A stretch of DNA of 64,000 bases from Lyngbya sp. HA4199-MV5 (GTDB taxonomy: Bacteria > Cyanobacteriota > Cyanobacteriia > Leptolyngbyales > Leptolyngbyaceae). The stretch's first letter is position 1. Every line of letters begins with the position of its first letter. A model generated the notes under the pieces. It ran no database searches and was not told the DNA's origin. It saw nothing but the letters and a program-made list of their open reading frames with translations. The position numbers were made by a program, and so were the translations under genes. The stretch covers positions 48,445 to 112,444 of the forward strand of contig JAHHHL010000022.1 of NCBI GenBank assembly GCA_019359375.1, written 5' to 3'. This document shows, in pieces, positions 51,685 to 60,897 of this stretch.

Positions 51685-52869
51685 CTAGGAATCCTGGAAA
51701 ACAGCCAAGTACGGCGCATAAGAGAAAGCCCGGTTGCGTTTTTGTCCAGTAATTTCTTGCAGAAGACCTATATTGCTAAGATCTCTAATTAAAGAGTTTG
51801 CATTGGGATATGACAGATTCGTAACTGCTTCAGCATGTTCTACAGTAAAGATTGGTCTGAAATAAAGACTCTCAAGTAAGGCGATCACATTACCTGATCT
51901 ACGCCCCATGTTATCGAGTACTAATTGGCGATGTTCTTCTTTTAAGTTGACTATTTTCCGGGCAGTAGCAGCAGCTTCTTGAGCGACTTCATAAACACCA
52001 CGCAAAAAGAATTTGAGCCAACCTTCCCAGTTACCACTATCTCGGATAGCCTGGAGACGATCGTAATATTCAGCGCGATATCTTTTGAAATAGTAAGAAA
52101 TATAAAGTAGAGGGCGTTGCAGTATATTTTGCTCACACAACAGGAAGGTGATCAGTAATCGTCCTGTTCTTCCATTACCGTCAAGAAAAGGATGAATTGT
52201 TTCAAATTGAGCGTGGGCTAATCCAACTTTAATTAATGTGGGCATCGGTTGTGGGCTATGCAAAAATTTCTCTAAATTACCCAGCGATCGAAGCATTTCA
52301 TGAGGTGGTGGCGGAACGTACATTGCTTCAGCTAGAGAACATCCTCCTGCACCAACCCAATTCTGACTACGGCGAAACTCTCCTGGACTGCGTTCAGCAC
52401 CTCTCACTCCTTTCATTAGTTCTTGGTGAATTTCTCGAATTAATCGCAAAGATACGGGTAACTCTTTGAGTCGCTCAAGACCATAATTAATTGCAGAGAT
52501 GTAGTTTACGACCTCTGCTACCTCCTGAGGGTTGTTTGGCTCTAAAGCCTGAGATTCAAATTCTAGAACATCAATCAAAGATGCTTGTGTACCCTCAATT
52601 TGGCTTGACAACACTGCTTCCTTACGAACGTACATAAAGACAAATAAATCTGGATTTGGGAGCGCATCCGTTGCTCCGTCGAGGCGACCCAACGCACGAT
52701 CTGCTTCAGATAGCAAATTCCACATTTCCTGATCCATAATAATCTCAGGTACAGGCGGCAGTGCATTAGGTATAAAAGCTTTGTAGCCCTCTAGCTGTTC
52801 TACATATTGCCCTGCTCTAGAAGCCTCAAGCATTGTTATCGGTTCCGATAATACAGAATAAATTGCCAC
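51685..52869 (-). CDS. Fic-family AMP-transferase
   Basis: A 394-residue protein. An N-terminal Fic_N domain with inhibitory helix motif SSQIEGTQAS (SxxxE form), then the catalytic loop TIHPFLDGNGRTGRLLITFL, complete with His and both arginine positions, and a C-terminal winged helix (ALLESLYFRPIFTVEHAEAV). Fic enzymes transfer AMP from ATP to target hydroxyls; the SQIEG helix keeps them autoinhibited. Lower GC and few HIP1 sites compared with neighbours hint at transfer. Confidence 0.93.
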   Translation of the reverse strand: MAIYSVLSEPITMLEASRAGQYVEQLEGYKAFIPNALPPVPEIIMDQEMWNLLSEADRALGRLDGATDALPNPDLFVFMYVRKEAVLSSQIEGTQASLIDVLEFESQALEPNNPQEVAEVVNYISAINYGLERLKELPVSLRLIREIHQELMKGVRGAERSPGEFRRSQNWVGAGGCSLAEAMYVPPPPHEMLRSLGNLEKFLHSPQPMPTLIKVGLAHAQFETIHPFLDGNGRTGRLLITFLLCEQNILQRPLLYISYYFKRYRAEYYDRLQAIRDSGNWEGWLKFFLRGVYEVAQEAAATARKIVNLKEEHRQLVLDNMGRRSGNVIALLESLYFRPIFTVEHAEAVTNLSYPNANSLIRDLSNIGLLQEITGQKRNRAFSYAPYLAVFQDS

Positions 52870-53078
52870 TCTATATTATCAAAAACCTCCCTTTTTCGTT
52901 AATAAGTTCACCTTTGCAGAGTGTACTACGCTATATCTATTGCCCTGCATCAACCTAACACTACGTTGGTGTGGATGGAGCGGAGGCTTCCAGCAAGGAT
53001 TTAAAGCTACATATCACCGCACAACTTCATCATTATCTAACTTAAAATACAGCCCCATCAGCCCAAAGAGGACTGGTC

Positions 53079-53795
53079 ATGGTACAACAGTACGATCCGT
53101 TACATTACCTTCCCACCGATGAGGACTTGCCTTCTTCGGATGATACGCCTGTGGATAACGAGCTGCAAAACCTGATCCCAAACTTGCTGCTGACCATTCT
53201 GGCAACCATCTGGGACGATCGCCAGAACTGGTTTTTTGGCGTAGATATGGGCATTTACTACATTCCTGAGCCGCCTTATGTGCCCATCATTCCCGATGGC
53301 TTTCTCAGTTTGGGCGTAGAACGACGAAAGCGAGGCGGTCGGGGGCGCTTGAGTTACGTCCTGTGGCGCGAAAACAACGTTGTGCCGCTGCTAGTGCTGG
53401 AAACCGTTTCGGAAACCTATAACGGCGAGTACGACACCAAAATGGCGAAGTATGTCGAGTTGGGAGCACTGTATTACGTCATCTACAACCACAGTCGCCA
53501 ACGCCCCAACCACGAACCTTTTGAGGTCTATCGTCTGGAGAAAGATCGCTATGTGAAACAATCCGGTGAGCCGTTCTGGATGCCCGAAGCAGGCATTGCG
53601 ATCGGGCGTGGGCAGGGCACCTATGCCGCCTGGGAGCGCGAATGGCTGTACTGGTTTGACGAGAACGGCAATCGCTATCCTACTCCTGATGAGCAGGCAG
53701 CAATCGCAGCACAACAAGCGGCGCACGAACGGCAATTACGAGAAGAACTGCTGGCGAAGTTGCGCGATCGTGGCATCGATCCCGAAACGCTTTAA
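53079..53795 (+). CDS. Uma2 family (DUF820) endonuclease-like protein
   Basis: A 238-residue intact member. DMGIYYIPEPPYVPIIPDGF, LVLETVSETYNGEYDTKMAK and YVELGALYYVIYN match the PD-(D/E)XK core of Uma2 (Asp before the beta strand, Glu-x-Val/Thr, Lys). The C-terminal 25 residues are a charged helix (AAHERQLREELLAKLRDRGI). Multicopy in cyanobacteria and often mobile; function unknown. Confidence 0.85.
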   Translation: MVQQYDPLHYLPTDEDLPSSDDTPVDNELQNLIPNLLLTILATIWDDRQNWFFGVDMGIYYIPEPPYVPIIPDGFLSLGVERRKRGGRGRLSYVLWRENNVVPLLVLETVSETYNGEYDTKMAKYVELGALYYVIYNHSRQRPNHEPFEVYRLEKDRYVKQSGEPFWMPEAGIAIGRGQGTYAAWEREWLYWFDENGNRYPTPDEQAAIAAQQAAHERQLREELLAKLRDRGIDPETL

Positions 53796-53804
53796 GTAGG
53801 AGTA

Positions 53805-53980
53805 TAGGGTGTGGGGTACAGGGAGTAGGGAGTGGGGAGTGGGGAGTAGGGAGTAGGGGGAAGGAATTTTGAATTCAGGAGCCAGCCTTTGAGCCTTTAT
53901 CCCTCATCCTTCTGACTCTTGCTAACAACCAACAACCAACAACTAACAACTAACAACCTCCCTTCTGCCCTCTGCCTCTA
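53805..53980. repeat. GGGGAGT/AACAACTA short tandem repeats
   Basis: GGGAGTAGGGAGTGGGGAGT units (about 53818-53862) then CAACAACCAACAACTAACAA units (about 53925-53957). Spacer between convergent Uma2 and purE genes. Confidence 0.75.
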
Positions 53981-54508
53981 CTAAAGCCTCATCTCCTCAT
54001 CCAAATAGCGCTTGTAGCCTTTTTCCTGGAGCTTCGCCTGCTTTTCAATCACGATTTGAGCGAGGCTCTGGCGATATTGTTGCACTTTTTCGAGCAGTGC
54101 CGGATTGTGGGTTGCCAGAATTTGTACGGCGAGGAGTCCGGCGTTACGGGCATTGCCGATCGCCACCGTTGCGACGGGCACTCCAGCGGGCATTTGGACG
54201 ATCGAATACAGCGAGTCCAGTCCTTGCAGGTGACGACTAATCACAGGCACGCCGATTACAGGTAAAGGCGTGAGTGCTGCCACCATTCCCGGCAAGTGTG
54301 CCGCACCACCTGCACCCGCGATAATTACCTTCAGTCCTCGAATGTGTGCCTGTTGGGCATAGTCCACCATGCGCTCGGGTGTGCGATGTGCTGAGACAAT
54401 GCCGATTTCGCAGAGGATGTCAAATTCTTCGCAAGCCGCGATCGCGTCCTGCATGGTGGGCAAATCTGAATCGCTGCCCATGATGATACCGATGGGGGGG
54501 GAAGGCAT
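53981..54508 (-). CDS. purE: PurE, 5-(carboxyamino)imidazole ribonucleotide mutase
   Basis: ATG at 54508 gives 175 residues starting [35 protein letters not shown] (catalytic His), [16 protein letters not shown] and [20 protein letters not shown] are the class I PurE motifs. Upstream in-frame sequence is translated GGGGAGT repeat and belongs to the spacer. It interconverts N5-CAIR and CAIR in purine synthesis. Confidence 0.95.
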   Translation of the reverse strand: MPSPPIGIIMGSDSDLPTMQDAIAACEEFDILCEIGIVSAHRTPERMVDYAQQAHIRGLKVIIAGAGGAAHLPGMVAALTPLPVIGVPVISRHLQGLDSLYSIVQMPAGVPVATVAIGNARNAGLLAVQILATHNPALLEKVQQYRQSLAQIVIEKQAKLQEKGYKRYLDEEMRL

Positions 54509-54585
54509 AAAGGGGGAGTGGGGAGTAGGGAGTGGGGAATGGGGAATGGGGAGTAGGGAGAGTTTAAGTTGATTCAATTTCTCAT

Positions 54586-54990
54586 TTAAAGCAACCAATT
54601 CTCTGAACGTAAAGCAGGCACATGCTCAAATTCACGAGTGTTTGCTGTGATTAGAGTTATATCAAGAGCCAGGTCATGAGCCGCAATCAGCAAGTCATTG
54701 GCACCGATCGGGGTTCCTGCTTGCTCTAAGTGAGTACGAATGGCGGCGTAGCATTCATCGACTGGTGGCTTTAGGGGCAGCACTGGCAAGACTTCAAGAA
54801 TGCGTTCTAGCTGCTGAGTCAGGCGAGAAGAACCGCTCTTAACCGCTCCAAATCGCCGTTCACACGCCACAATGATGCTCGTACAAACGCTGCCTTCCTC
54901 GATCGTTGCAATCTGTTGAAACACTCGACCCTGAGGATGCTTGACCAGATCTGAAAGAATATTAGTATCGAGTAGATACTGATAGGTCAT
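54586..54990 (-). CDS. VapC-like PIN-domain protein
   Basis: A 134-residue PIN protein: [15 protein letters not shown] (first Asp), [13 protein letters not shown] (Glu), [20 protein letters not shown] (Asp) and [11 protein letters not shown]. All acidic positions of VapC are present. No antitoxin gene of the usual size lies just upstream: 55000-55080 shows no start or RBS. Confidence 0.85.
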   Translation of the reverse strand: MTYQYLLDTNILSDLVKHPQGRVFQQIATIEEGSVCTSIIVACERRFGAVKSGSSRLTQQLERILEVLPVLPLKPPVDECYAAIRTHLEQAGTPIGANDLLIAAHDLALDITLITANTREFEHVPALRSENWLL

Positions 54991-55079
54991 GGGTGATACT
55001 CAGTGGAATTTGGATGATTGTACTGGAAGCGATCGCACAGGATATCTTACAAGTCTGAAAGCGTTTGCCAGAACGTAGC

Positions 55080-55268
55080 TTAACATTCCCAATCACTCGC
55101 CGCAGGTAAACTTGCTTCAACCAATACCTCCTCAGCGAGTTTCACACCGTCTTGCAGTTGGTTAACTCTTCCGATCAGCGAATTCGCTAAAAGCGCGAGA
55201 CTCATAAAGGGGTCTTTCCGAATATCCTCAGCTTCACCAAATATTTCCTGTTCACCAGTTGGCAGCAT
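55080..55268 (-). CDS. Small hypothetical protein
   Basis: A 62-residue acidic protein, MLPTGEQEIFGEAEDIRKDP then FMSLALLANSLIGRVNQLQD and GVKLAEEVLVEASLPAASDW. It is 90 bp upstream of the PIN gene on the same strand, so it could be its antitoxin, though it has no recognisable DNA-binding domain. Low certainty that it is translated. Confidence 0.4.
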   Translation of the reverse strand: MLPTGEQEIFGEAEDIRKDPFMSLALLANSLIGRVNQLQDGVKLAEEVLVEASLPAASDWEC

Positions 55269-55531
55269 CTGATTAATTTTATACTCTCTGACACAGACCC
55301 TTCCCCGGCAACTGACTCCTCCTAAAGTTTTGAATTTGGAATTGCTTCAGTTGCTACGAAATGACACCGCAAATACCCGGTTCAGTCGTTGGCATGATCG
55401 TGCGCCTCTAAACCTCGATCGCTGTTTAGCTAAAGTATCCATGCGGGCAACGGCAAAAACACATCCCTCTTCCCCTTCCCAGCCTCGCTCAAGCCGTGCC
55501 ATAATGATGCGACTGTTGCCTGAGTACGCTA

Positions 55532-56590
55532 ATGGTACAAGCACCCCCACGTTTAGACGCTATCCATAGCGTTTCGAGAGCTTTTGAACCGAGTGTCGAT
55601 CTTCACTTTCGGTTGCCTGACCCAGAAGATGAGCACATTCCCGAACTGGAGTTTCAGCAGCAGGTGGAGCAGGCGTGGCAGGTCTGCGATCGCTTTGACC
55701 TCCAAACCGACATCTGGCGCGGGCGGATCTTGCGGGCAGTGCGCGATCGCGAAAAGCGTCATGGTGATGGACGCGGTACGGGATTCCTCAACTGGCTGAA
55801 AGATCGGGAGATCAGCAAAAGTCAAGCATATGCCATGATCGAACTGGCAAACAGTGCCGATACCCTTTTGGATGGCGGCTATCTGGAACCAGAAGATGTC
55901 AATCAGTTTAGCAAACGCGCCTTTGTAGAAACGGCGCACTCGGCTCCTGAAGTGCAGCAAATGGTGAGCGATGCCGCCCATCGGGGCGATCGCATCACCC
56001 GCCGCGAAGTCCGCCAATTATCAGACGATTGGACGGCGATGACTTCCGATCTGCTACCCACTGAAGTCAAGCAGAAAGCGGCTGACCACACCATTCCAGC
56101 GAAATATCTGGCTCCCTTGGTGAAGGAAATGCAGAAGCTCCCGGAGAGCCATCAGACCTCCATTCGAGATGCGGTCGCCGAAACGCCCGATGTGGATACG
56201 CTGAAGCAAGCCACCTCCGAAGCGAAGTATCTATGGCGTTATCTAGAAGCGGCGGCGAATGTGCAGGCATTGAACCATGAATCGCTGGATTTAGAACTGG
56301 CATTGGAAGAAGCGCTCCGCCTCGGATGCCTCAGTTCGGCGGCGGATTTGGTCAATCATGCGGCTCAGCTTGAGCAAACCGTAACCAAGCTTTACCTCAC
56401 CTGGAAGCGGCTCAATGCTCTCTCTGAGCGGCTTTACCTTGATAGTGGTGCCAGTACCCCTCATTTGCGATCGCTCCTCAGTTGCCTTGCTCCCCTTTCA
56501 GGAGACATCATCGAAACGTCATTAACAGGCGGTGGCGATCGCACCATTCGTCTGCAAGTGCTATCTAACGTAGAACTCGAAGCCCTCTAA
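55532..56590 (+). CDS. Conserved cyanobacterial helical protein
   Basis: A 352-residue protein. Residues about 40-110 (FQQQVEQAWQVCDRFDLQTD, WRGRILRAVRDREKR, FLNWLKDREISKSQAYAMIE) resemble a DNA-binding helix-turn-helix of the type found in DUF3102/KfrA-like proteins. RGDRITRREVRQLSDDW and a long helical C-terminus follow. It may be a nucleoid or replication-associated protein; no enzyme motif. Confidence 0.6.
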   Translation: MVQAPPRLDAIHSVSRAFEPSVDLHFRLPDPEDEHIPELEFQQQVEQAWQVCDRFDLQTDIWRGRILRAVRDREKRHGDGRGTGFLNWLKDREISKSQAYAMIELANSADTLLDGGYLEPEDVNQFSKRAFVETAHSAPEVQQMVSDAAHRGDRITRREVRQLSDDWTAMTSDLLPTEVKQKAADHTIPAKYLAPLVKEMQKLPESHQTSIRDAVAETPDVDTLKQATSEAKYLWRYLEAAANVQALNHESLDLELALEEALRLGCLSSAADLVNHAAQLEQTVTKLYLTWKRLNALSERLYLDSGASTPHLRSLLSCLAPLSGDIIETSLTGGGDRTIRLQVLSNVELEAL

Positions 56591-56603
56591 CCCGTTACTT
56601 TGG

Positions 56604-56858
56604 CTACTTTCGAGACGAACGTTTCCACCGTTGCCATAGCAAGCGAGGATTGAGCCGTTCTCGGTAGCGGGCTGCAACCTCCTTGCCTACCAGCAGCGCA
56701 CCACACCAAAAGATCACCTCACCTCCAATCAGCAACCCCGGCACGATCGCGGCTTTTTGCGCCAGCGTGAATGGCAGCAGTGGCACCGCCGCGATCGCCA
56801 GCCAAACCAGACAAGAAACGATTATGAGAACGATACCCAGTTGTTTCATGCTCAACAT
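56604..56858 (-). CDS. Small two-helix membrane protein (transporter-suffix type)
   Basis: An 84-residue protein with two membrane helices (LGIVLIIVSCLVWLAIAAVP and GLLIGGEVIFWCGALLVGKE) and a basic tail RERLNPRLLWQRWKRSSRK. This is the arrangement annotated as transporter suffix domain. It converges on the gene at 55532 and is divergent from the LOG-family gene. Confidence 0.7.
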   Translation of the reverse strand: MLSMKQLGIVLIIVSCLVWLAIAAVPLLPFTLAQKAAIVPGLLIGGEVIFWCGALLVGKEVAARYRERLNPRLLWQRWKRSSRK

Positions 56859-56883
56859 CGAGCCTCTCTAGCCACTTCTCCTT

Positions 56884-57468
56884 ATGATGAAGTACATCTG
56901 CGTTTTCTGCGGCTCCAACCTGGGCACCCGACCCGCTTACAAACTGGCAGCCCAGGCATTGGGTCAAGCACTGGTCAAGCGTGGGCTGGGTTTGGTCTAT
57001 GGCGGTGGCAATGTGGGACTTATGGGCACGATCGCGGATGCTGTTCTCGCAGCAGGTGGCAAGGCGATCGGTGTCATTCCCCAGGCTTTAGTTGAGAAAG
57101 AACTAGCGCACAAAGGGTTGACGCAGCTTCACATCGTCAGTTCCATGCACGAACGCAAAGCGATGATGGCGGATCTGTCAGATGGCTTTATTGCGCTTCC
57201 AGGCGGCTTCGGCACCTTTGAAGAATTTTTTGAAGTGCTGACCTGGGCACAACTCGGCTTCCATCAAAAACCCTGTGGCTTGCTCAATATCGAGGGTTAT
57301 TACGATCGACTCATTGCATTAGCCGATCACGCGACAGCAGAACAGTTCGTCCGTCCCGCCCACCGATCGCTCATTTTAGAAGCGCAAGACCCGGATCGGT
57401 TGCTAGATACATTCGCTGCCTACGAGCCAATTACGGTGCAGAAATGGATCGATCGCAAAGAAACGTAG
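56884..57468 (+). CDS. LOG-family (TIGR00730) Rossmann protein
   Basis: A 194-residue protein. YICVFCGSNLGTRPAYKLAA, GLVYGGGNVGLMGTIADAVL and the diagnostic FIALPGGFGTFEEFFEVLTW (PGGxGTxxE). LOG proteins are cytokinin-riboside/nucleotide phosphoribohydrolases that release free base from nucleoside monophosphates. Start at ATG 56884 or the Met at 56887. Confidence 0.92.
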   Translation: MMKYICVFCGSNLGTRPAYKLAAQALGQALVKRGLGLVYGGGNVGLMGTIADAVLAAGGKAIGVIPQALVEKELAHKGLTQLHIVSSMHERKAMMADLSDGFIALPGGFGTFEEFFEVLTWAQLGFHQKPCGLLNIEGYYDRLIALADHATAEQFVRPAHRSLILEAQDPDRLLDTFAAYEPITVQKWIDRKET

Positions 57469-57655
57469 AGATACCCCTGCAAAGCCGTGCCAGAACGTGT
57501 AGTAAGGCAAGCGTGGCAGCCGATGGTGAGGTGCTATAGCAGTCGAGAGGTTGATTAGGACATATCATCATCAAAGCACTGCTAGGCAAGGTTTTGCCTT
57601 CTGCCCTCTGCCCTCTGCCTCCTGCCATTTGCTATAGTCATTTACCCTTGATGCG

Positions 57656-58540
57656 CTATCGGATATGCCAACGTCGTCTCCAGCTTGAGGTTGATTCCAG
57701 CAGGGACAGCACTTGCTCTTGCTGATGACGCTCCAGAATCACCTCTGCTGGGTCGCTTAACGTAGGATCGCGGTAGGGGATGGCTGCCCGCGTTTGCAGA
57801 TGCTCTTGTTCCATCGGTGCAAGGGGTGGTAGGGTCTGTCCATCAAAGCTGCCGATCGTCCCCTGTGACCACTCATGCGGGAGATGAGTCGAGCCAAGTA
57901 GAATGGTGCCGATCGCCAGCCCTGCTGCTTGCATGGCCGATCGCACGGCTGCTGCGCGTGAATAGGTGGCTAACCTGCCGTTGGGTGCTAAACAACGTGC
58001 AACATGTGTAAAAAACTCGATCGTCCACAATTGTGGGCAGCGACGCGGTGAAAACGGGTCAAAGAAAATGGCATCTGCTTGAAATCCTTGATGACAAAGA
58101 GACTGAATAGTCTGGCGTGCATCTCCTACCAAGAGCGTTGCGGTTAAGAAAGGCGTAACGCAGGTATGGGTGAGCGCCATCTGCTGCAAAACAGTCTGTA
58201 CAGTGAGTGACCAGGTAGCGAGCAGGGGAGGTGCGATCGCAGCCTGCGGTACCGTTGCATCTAACTCCAGCCCGTAAAGCTCTACCTGGCAGTTGGGATT
58301 CACAGCCCATATCGTTTCTAGCGCAGCGGCTGTGTTGTAGCCCAAACCGTAGCAAACATCCAGGAGCCACACACGATCTTGCTGGGCTTTCTGCACTAGC
58401 GCTGTTGCCTGAGCAAATTTTTGAAACGCTTCTGCCCTGGCACCCTGACGACTATGGAACGCCTCGCCAAATTCGTCTGAGAAAAAGGTAAACGAGCCAT
58501 CATCCGTTAGCTGTGGTATCCAGGGCGACGAGTTTGGCAT
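57656..58540 (-). CDS. mnmD: MnmD-like tRNA wobble-uridine methyltransferase
   Basis: ATG at 58540 gives 294 residues (MPNSSPWIPQLTDDGSFTFF). DEFGEAFHSRQGARAEAFQK, LLDVCYGLGYNTAAALETIW and DAIFFDPFSPRRCPQLWTIE are the methyltransferase domain of MnmC, found alone here as in plants and many non-enterobacteria. It methylates nm5s2U to mnm5s2U at position 34. Upstream in-frame codons lie in the 58551 repeat. Confidence 0.85.
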   Translation of the reverse strand: MPNSSPWIPQLTDDGSFTFFSDEFGEAFHSRQGARAEAFQKFAQATALVQKAQQDRVWLLDVCYGLGYNTAAALETIWAVNPNCQVELYGLELDATVPQAAIAPPLLATWSLTVQTVLQQMALTHTCVTPFLTATLLVGDARQTIQSLCHQGFQADAIFFDPFSPRRCPQLWTIEFFTHVARCLAPNGRLATYSRAAAVRSAMQAAGLAIGTILLGSTHLPHEWSQGTIGSFDGQTLPPLAPMEQEHLQTRAAIPYRDPTLSDPAEVILERHQQEQVLSLLESTSSWRRRWHIR

Positions 58541-58550
58541 CCTAACGATC

Positions 58551-58690
58551 GTGGATTTATTAAGGTGTAATTCTCTGCGTAGGGGCGTAGCATTCGGTAG
58601 AAAGTCCTTGCCTTTGCCCAGAGACACCTGCCGAATGCTGCGCCCGTACAGGTAAAAGCCTGAAGTTGCCGATGTTATTTAATTCATGAT
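58551..58690 (-). repeat. About 140-bp dispersed repeat, copy 2
   Basis: GTGGATTTATTAAGGTGTAATTCTCTGCGTAGGGGCG to GTTATTTAATTCATGATCC. Same blocks in the same order as 15300-15440. GGGGCGTAGCATTCGG and CCGAATGCTGCGCCC form a long hairpin in the middle. Orientation relative to copy 1 is the same on the + strand. Confidence 0.7.
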
Positions 58691-58945
58691 CCTAACGGTC
58701 AGATAGAAGAACTGTTGATAGAAAGCCTAACGCGAGATGCAACCGGGCAACCGATCGTCCTGCTGTCTCGCTGTGCTCCTGCTTTCTTGCTGCGCTAACA
58801 ACGGGCGACCTGCCAACTTCCTCAAGAACGGCTGCTTTGAGGAATAGTTGTGTCTTGCCAAATTAATACATTTGTACTAAATTTTGAGCAGAAGTAATGC
58901 TGCTTATCATTCACCAGTTCTGCTGTCTCAAGAGACATTCTGACT

Positions 58946-59989
58946 ATGCAACACGATCAGCTCCCACCAAAGTTCTGTGTTCATGTCTTAAGCATGATTT
59001 CACTCTCCATTCAGCCTGGGATTAGATGTTCTTTGGTGGTGCTGTTCATCTTGGTTGCCTGGATTCTGCCAGCACATGCTCAAGACTCAATCAACCTCGA
59101 CTTCACAGTAGCTCAGGTAGAACAGACCCACCCTGAAAGAGCCACAGCGGCGATCGCCAGCAATACTGATGTGGACAAAGACGACGATCGCCAGCAAGAC
59201 ACGATCGCGCTATCCTTCGCGGTACCGGATAGACAGGCAAAATCTGCCACACCAAACTCGTTGCCAACTGTCAAGCCAGTTGCTCCAACCGTGGCTTCGT
59301 CAGACCTTTTTGACGGTGGCTCTGACTCTCTCGTCGCACGCGCCGTCGGTCATGCGGAAGGTACTCGCACCGCCGATGGCAACAAGACCCGTGCTTATTA
59401 CGGACACTCCGATCCGGGCAATGGAGTTTGGAATCTGGGCAGTTTCTCGTATCAACATGCGGCGCAGTCTCCCGAGGAGGCTGATGAGAAGCAGCTACGG
59501 CGCTTGCAGGCACAGGCAGATACCCTTCGACAACGAGCTGCATTGCATCGCCTGACGCTTTCTTTGGAAGAAGAGCTGAACGCGGTTGACCTTGCCAATC
59601 AGTCTCCTCTGGCAGCGTTGGACACGCCTGGATATGTTGAATGGTTGAAAAAAGCGCACGATCGCGGGCTTGCGAGTTCAGAAGCGGTGCTGTGGGCGCG
59701 CACTCAATCGTATTGGGATGTGCAACGTCATCGTTGGGATGCACCGGGTTTGGGTAACTCAGAAAGCACGATTACGCATGACCAAAACCGACGACTGACT
59801 GCGATCGCCCGTGCGGTAGATACCTATCGACAGCAGCAAGTGGCACAACAGCCGGAGCACCTTCGACAGCAGGACGATCGGCGAGACAAAATTGCCAGCA
59901 AGCCGCCCCAAGCGCAAATTGCGGAACAGATCATTTTTCAAGATTTGTCTAGATCCAAAGCCGAAGCGGTTGCCCAGACGAGCCATTAG
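58946..59989 (+). CDS. Secreted protein of unknown function
   Basis: A 347-residue protein with an internal signal-type helix (LVVLFILVAWILPAHA, residues about 30-46); an internal start at the MISLSIQPGI methionine would give a clean signal peptide. The mature N-terminus is disordered; the folded part from about residue 128 (LVARAVGHAEGTRTADGNKT, YYGHSDPGNGVWNLGSFSYQ, PGYVEWLKKAHDRGLASSEA) has a conserved GHAEG / GHxDPGNG pattern reminiscent of glycan-active proteins. I do not recognise the family. Confidence 0.65.
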   Translation: MQHDQLPPKFCVHVLSMISLSIQPGIRCSLVVLFILVAWILPAHAQDSINLDFTVAQVEQTHPERATAAIASNTDVDKDDDRQQDTIALSFAVPDRQAKSATPNSLPTVKPVAPTVASSDLFDGGSDSLVARAVGHAEGTRTADGNKTRAYYGHSDPGNGVWNLGSFSYQHAAQSPEEADEKQLRRLQAQADTLRQRAALHRLTLSLEEELNAVDLANQSPLAALDTPGYVEWLKKAHDRGLASSEAVLWARTQSYWDVQRHRWDAPGLGNSESTITHDQNRRLTAIARAVDTYRQQQVAQQPEHLRQQDDRRDKIASKPPQAQIAEQIIFQDLSRSKAEAVAQTSH

Positions 59990-60098
59990 AAGCGATTGAC
60001 CCCTCTTGTGTCACGTCTGCCAGAAAAAAGCCTGACCAAGCACTCGTTCCTGGCTTCTGGCTAGGAACGGCGTTTGAGCGGCTCTGCCGCCAACGCTT

Positions 60099-60229
60099 CT
60101 AGGGCGTGTCATCAATTAGCTCTGAAACCTTGCAATATCAGCAGTGTCACGCCCGTTCCAATACACCAGGCTAGGGGCTGGAACCCTTGCTGCAAGCACT
60201 GTGTAGTAGTAATTGATGACAGCCCCTAG
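60099..60229 (-). mobile_element. 131-bp CTAG-ended MITE-like element, copy F
   Basis: CTAGGGCGTGTCATCAATTAG to TAATTGATGACAGCCCCTAG, inverted orientation, both ends intact. About 230 bp of featureless spacer follow before the next gene. Confidence 0.9.
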
Positions 60230-60463
60230 CAATAGCCCACCCAATCGCTATCTGCTGTAATGTCGGGAGACGTTGACAAGCTTAAAAATTTCTTTAAAAG
60301 CGACGCGATCGTTCGAGGATCTTCTATTACAATGCGCGTAACCCGATGTTTCTAAAGTCCAATGCGGTACACACGATCGGTGTTATTTCCCAGCACGCGC
60401 TACATTCCCTCTCCACGCTGGGATCAGTGGGACACATCCTAATGTCTTCAGGAGTTTTTACCA

Positions 60464-60844
60464 ATGTCATACTTTTTTTCGCAGGCATCTCTTGCCGTTG
60501 AAGTGTTTAGTATTGGTTACATTGCCAGCGCCTTTGCCTTACACACGCATCGTCGCATGAATCAAGTTCCTGGTTGGCGGACGTATCAGACCACACAGCG
60601 TCAAGCAACCGTGACTGAACCCGTTTCGCCTACCAAACGCAAGCTCTCCCCAGTCGAACAACTGCGGCAACAGTGCCAGCAAGCTGGCATCAAATGGCGC
60701 GATGCTCATGGGAAGAACAAGCACCTCAAAAAAGCGGAAATGCTGTCTGCTCTTCAACAGTTAGAACGCGCTCGACAGTCAGAAGAGAAGAAGCGAGCGA
60801 AGACGGTGTCAGCACCAACCAACTCGCCAAAACGAGCCGCATAG
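60464..60844 (+). CDS. Small membrane-anchored protein with SAP-like C-terminus
   Basis: A 126-residue protein with an N-terminal hydrophobic segment (LAVEVFSIGYIASAFALHTH), a linker, and PVEQLRQQCQQAGIKWRDAH, KNKHLKKAEMLSALQQL, a helix-extended-helix that looks like a SAP/LEM-type nucleic-acid-binding fold. The tail is rich in Lys/Arg. An intrinsic terminator follows. Function unknown. Confidence 0.65.
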   Translation: MSYFFSQASLAVEVFSIGYIASAFALHTHRRMNQVPGWRTYQTTQRQATVTEPVSPTKRKLSPVEQLRQQCQQAGIKWRDAHGKNKHLKKAEMLSALQQLERARQSEEKKRAKTVSAPTNSPKRAA

Positions 60845-60866
60845 CAAAGCGCGATCAACGCAACGT

Positions 60867-60897
60867 AAAAGCCTCGGACAAATTGTCCGGGGCTTTT
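60867..60897 (+). terminator. Intrinsic terminator
   Basis: AAAAGCCTCGGACAA-ATTGTCCGGGGCTTTT: an approximately 13-bp stem with one mismatch and flanking A and T tracts, 23 bp after the stop at 60844. Confidence 0.88.
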
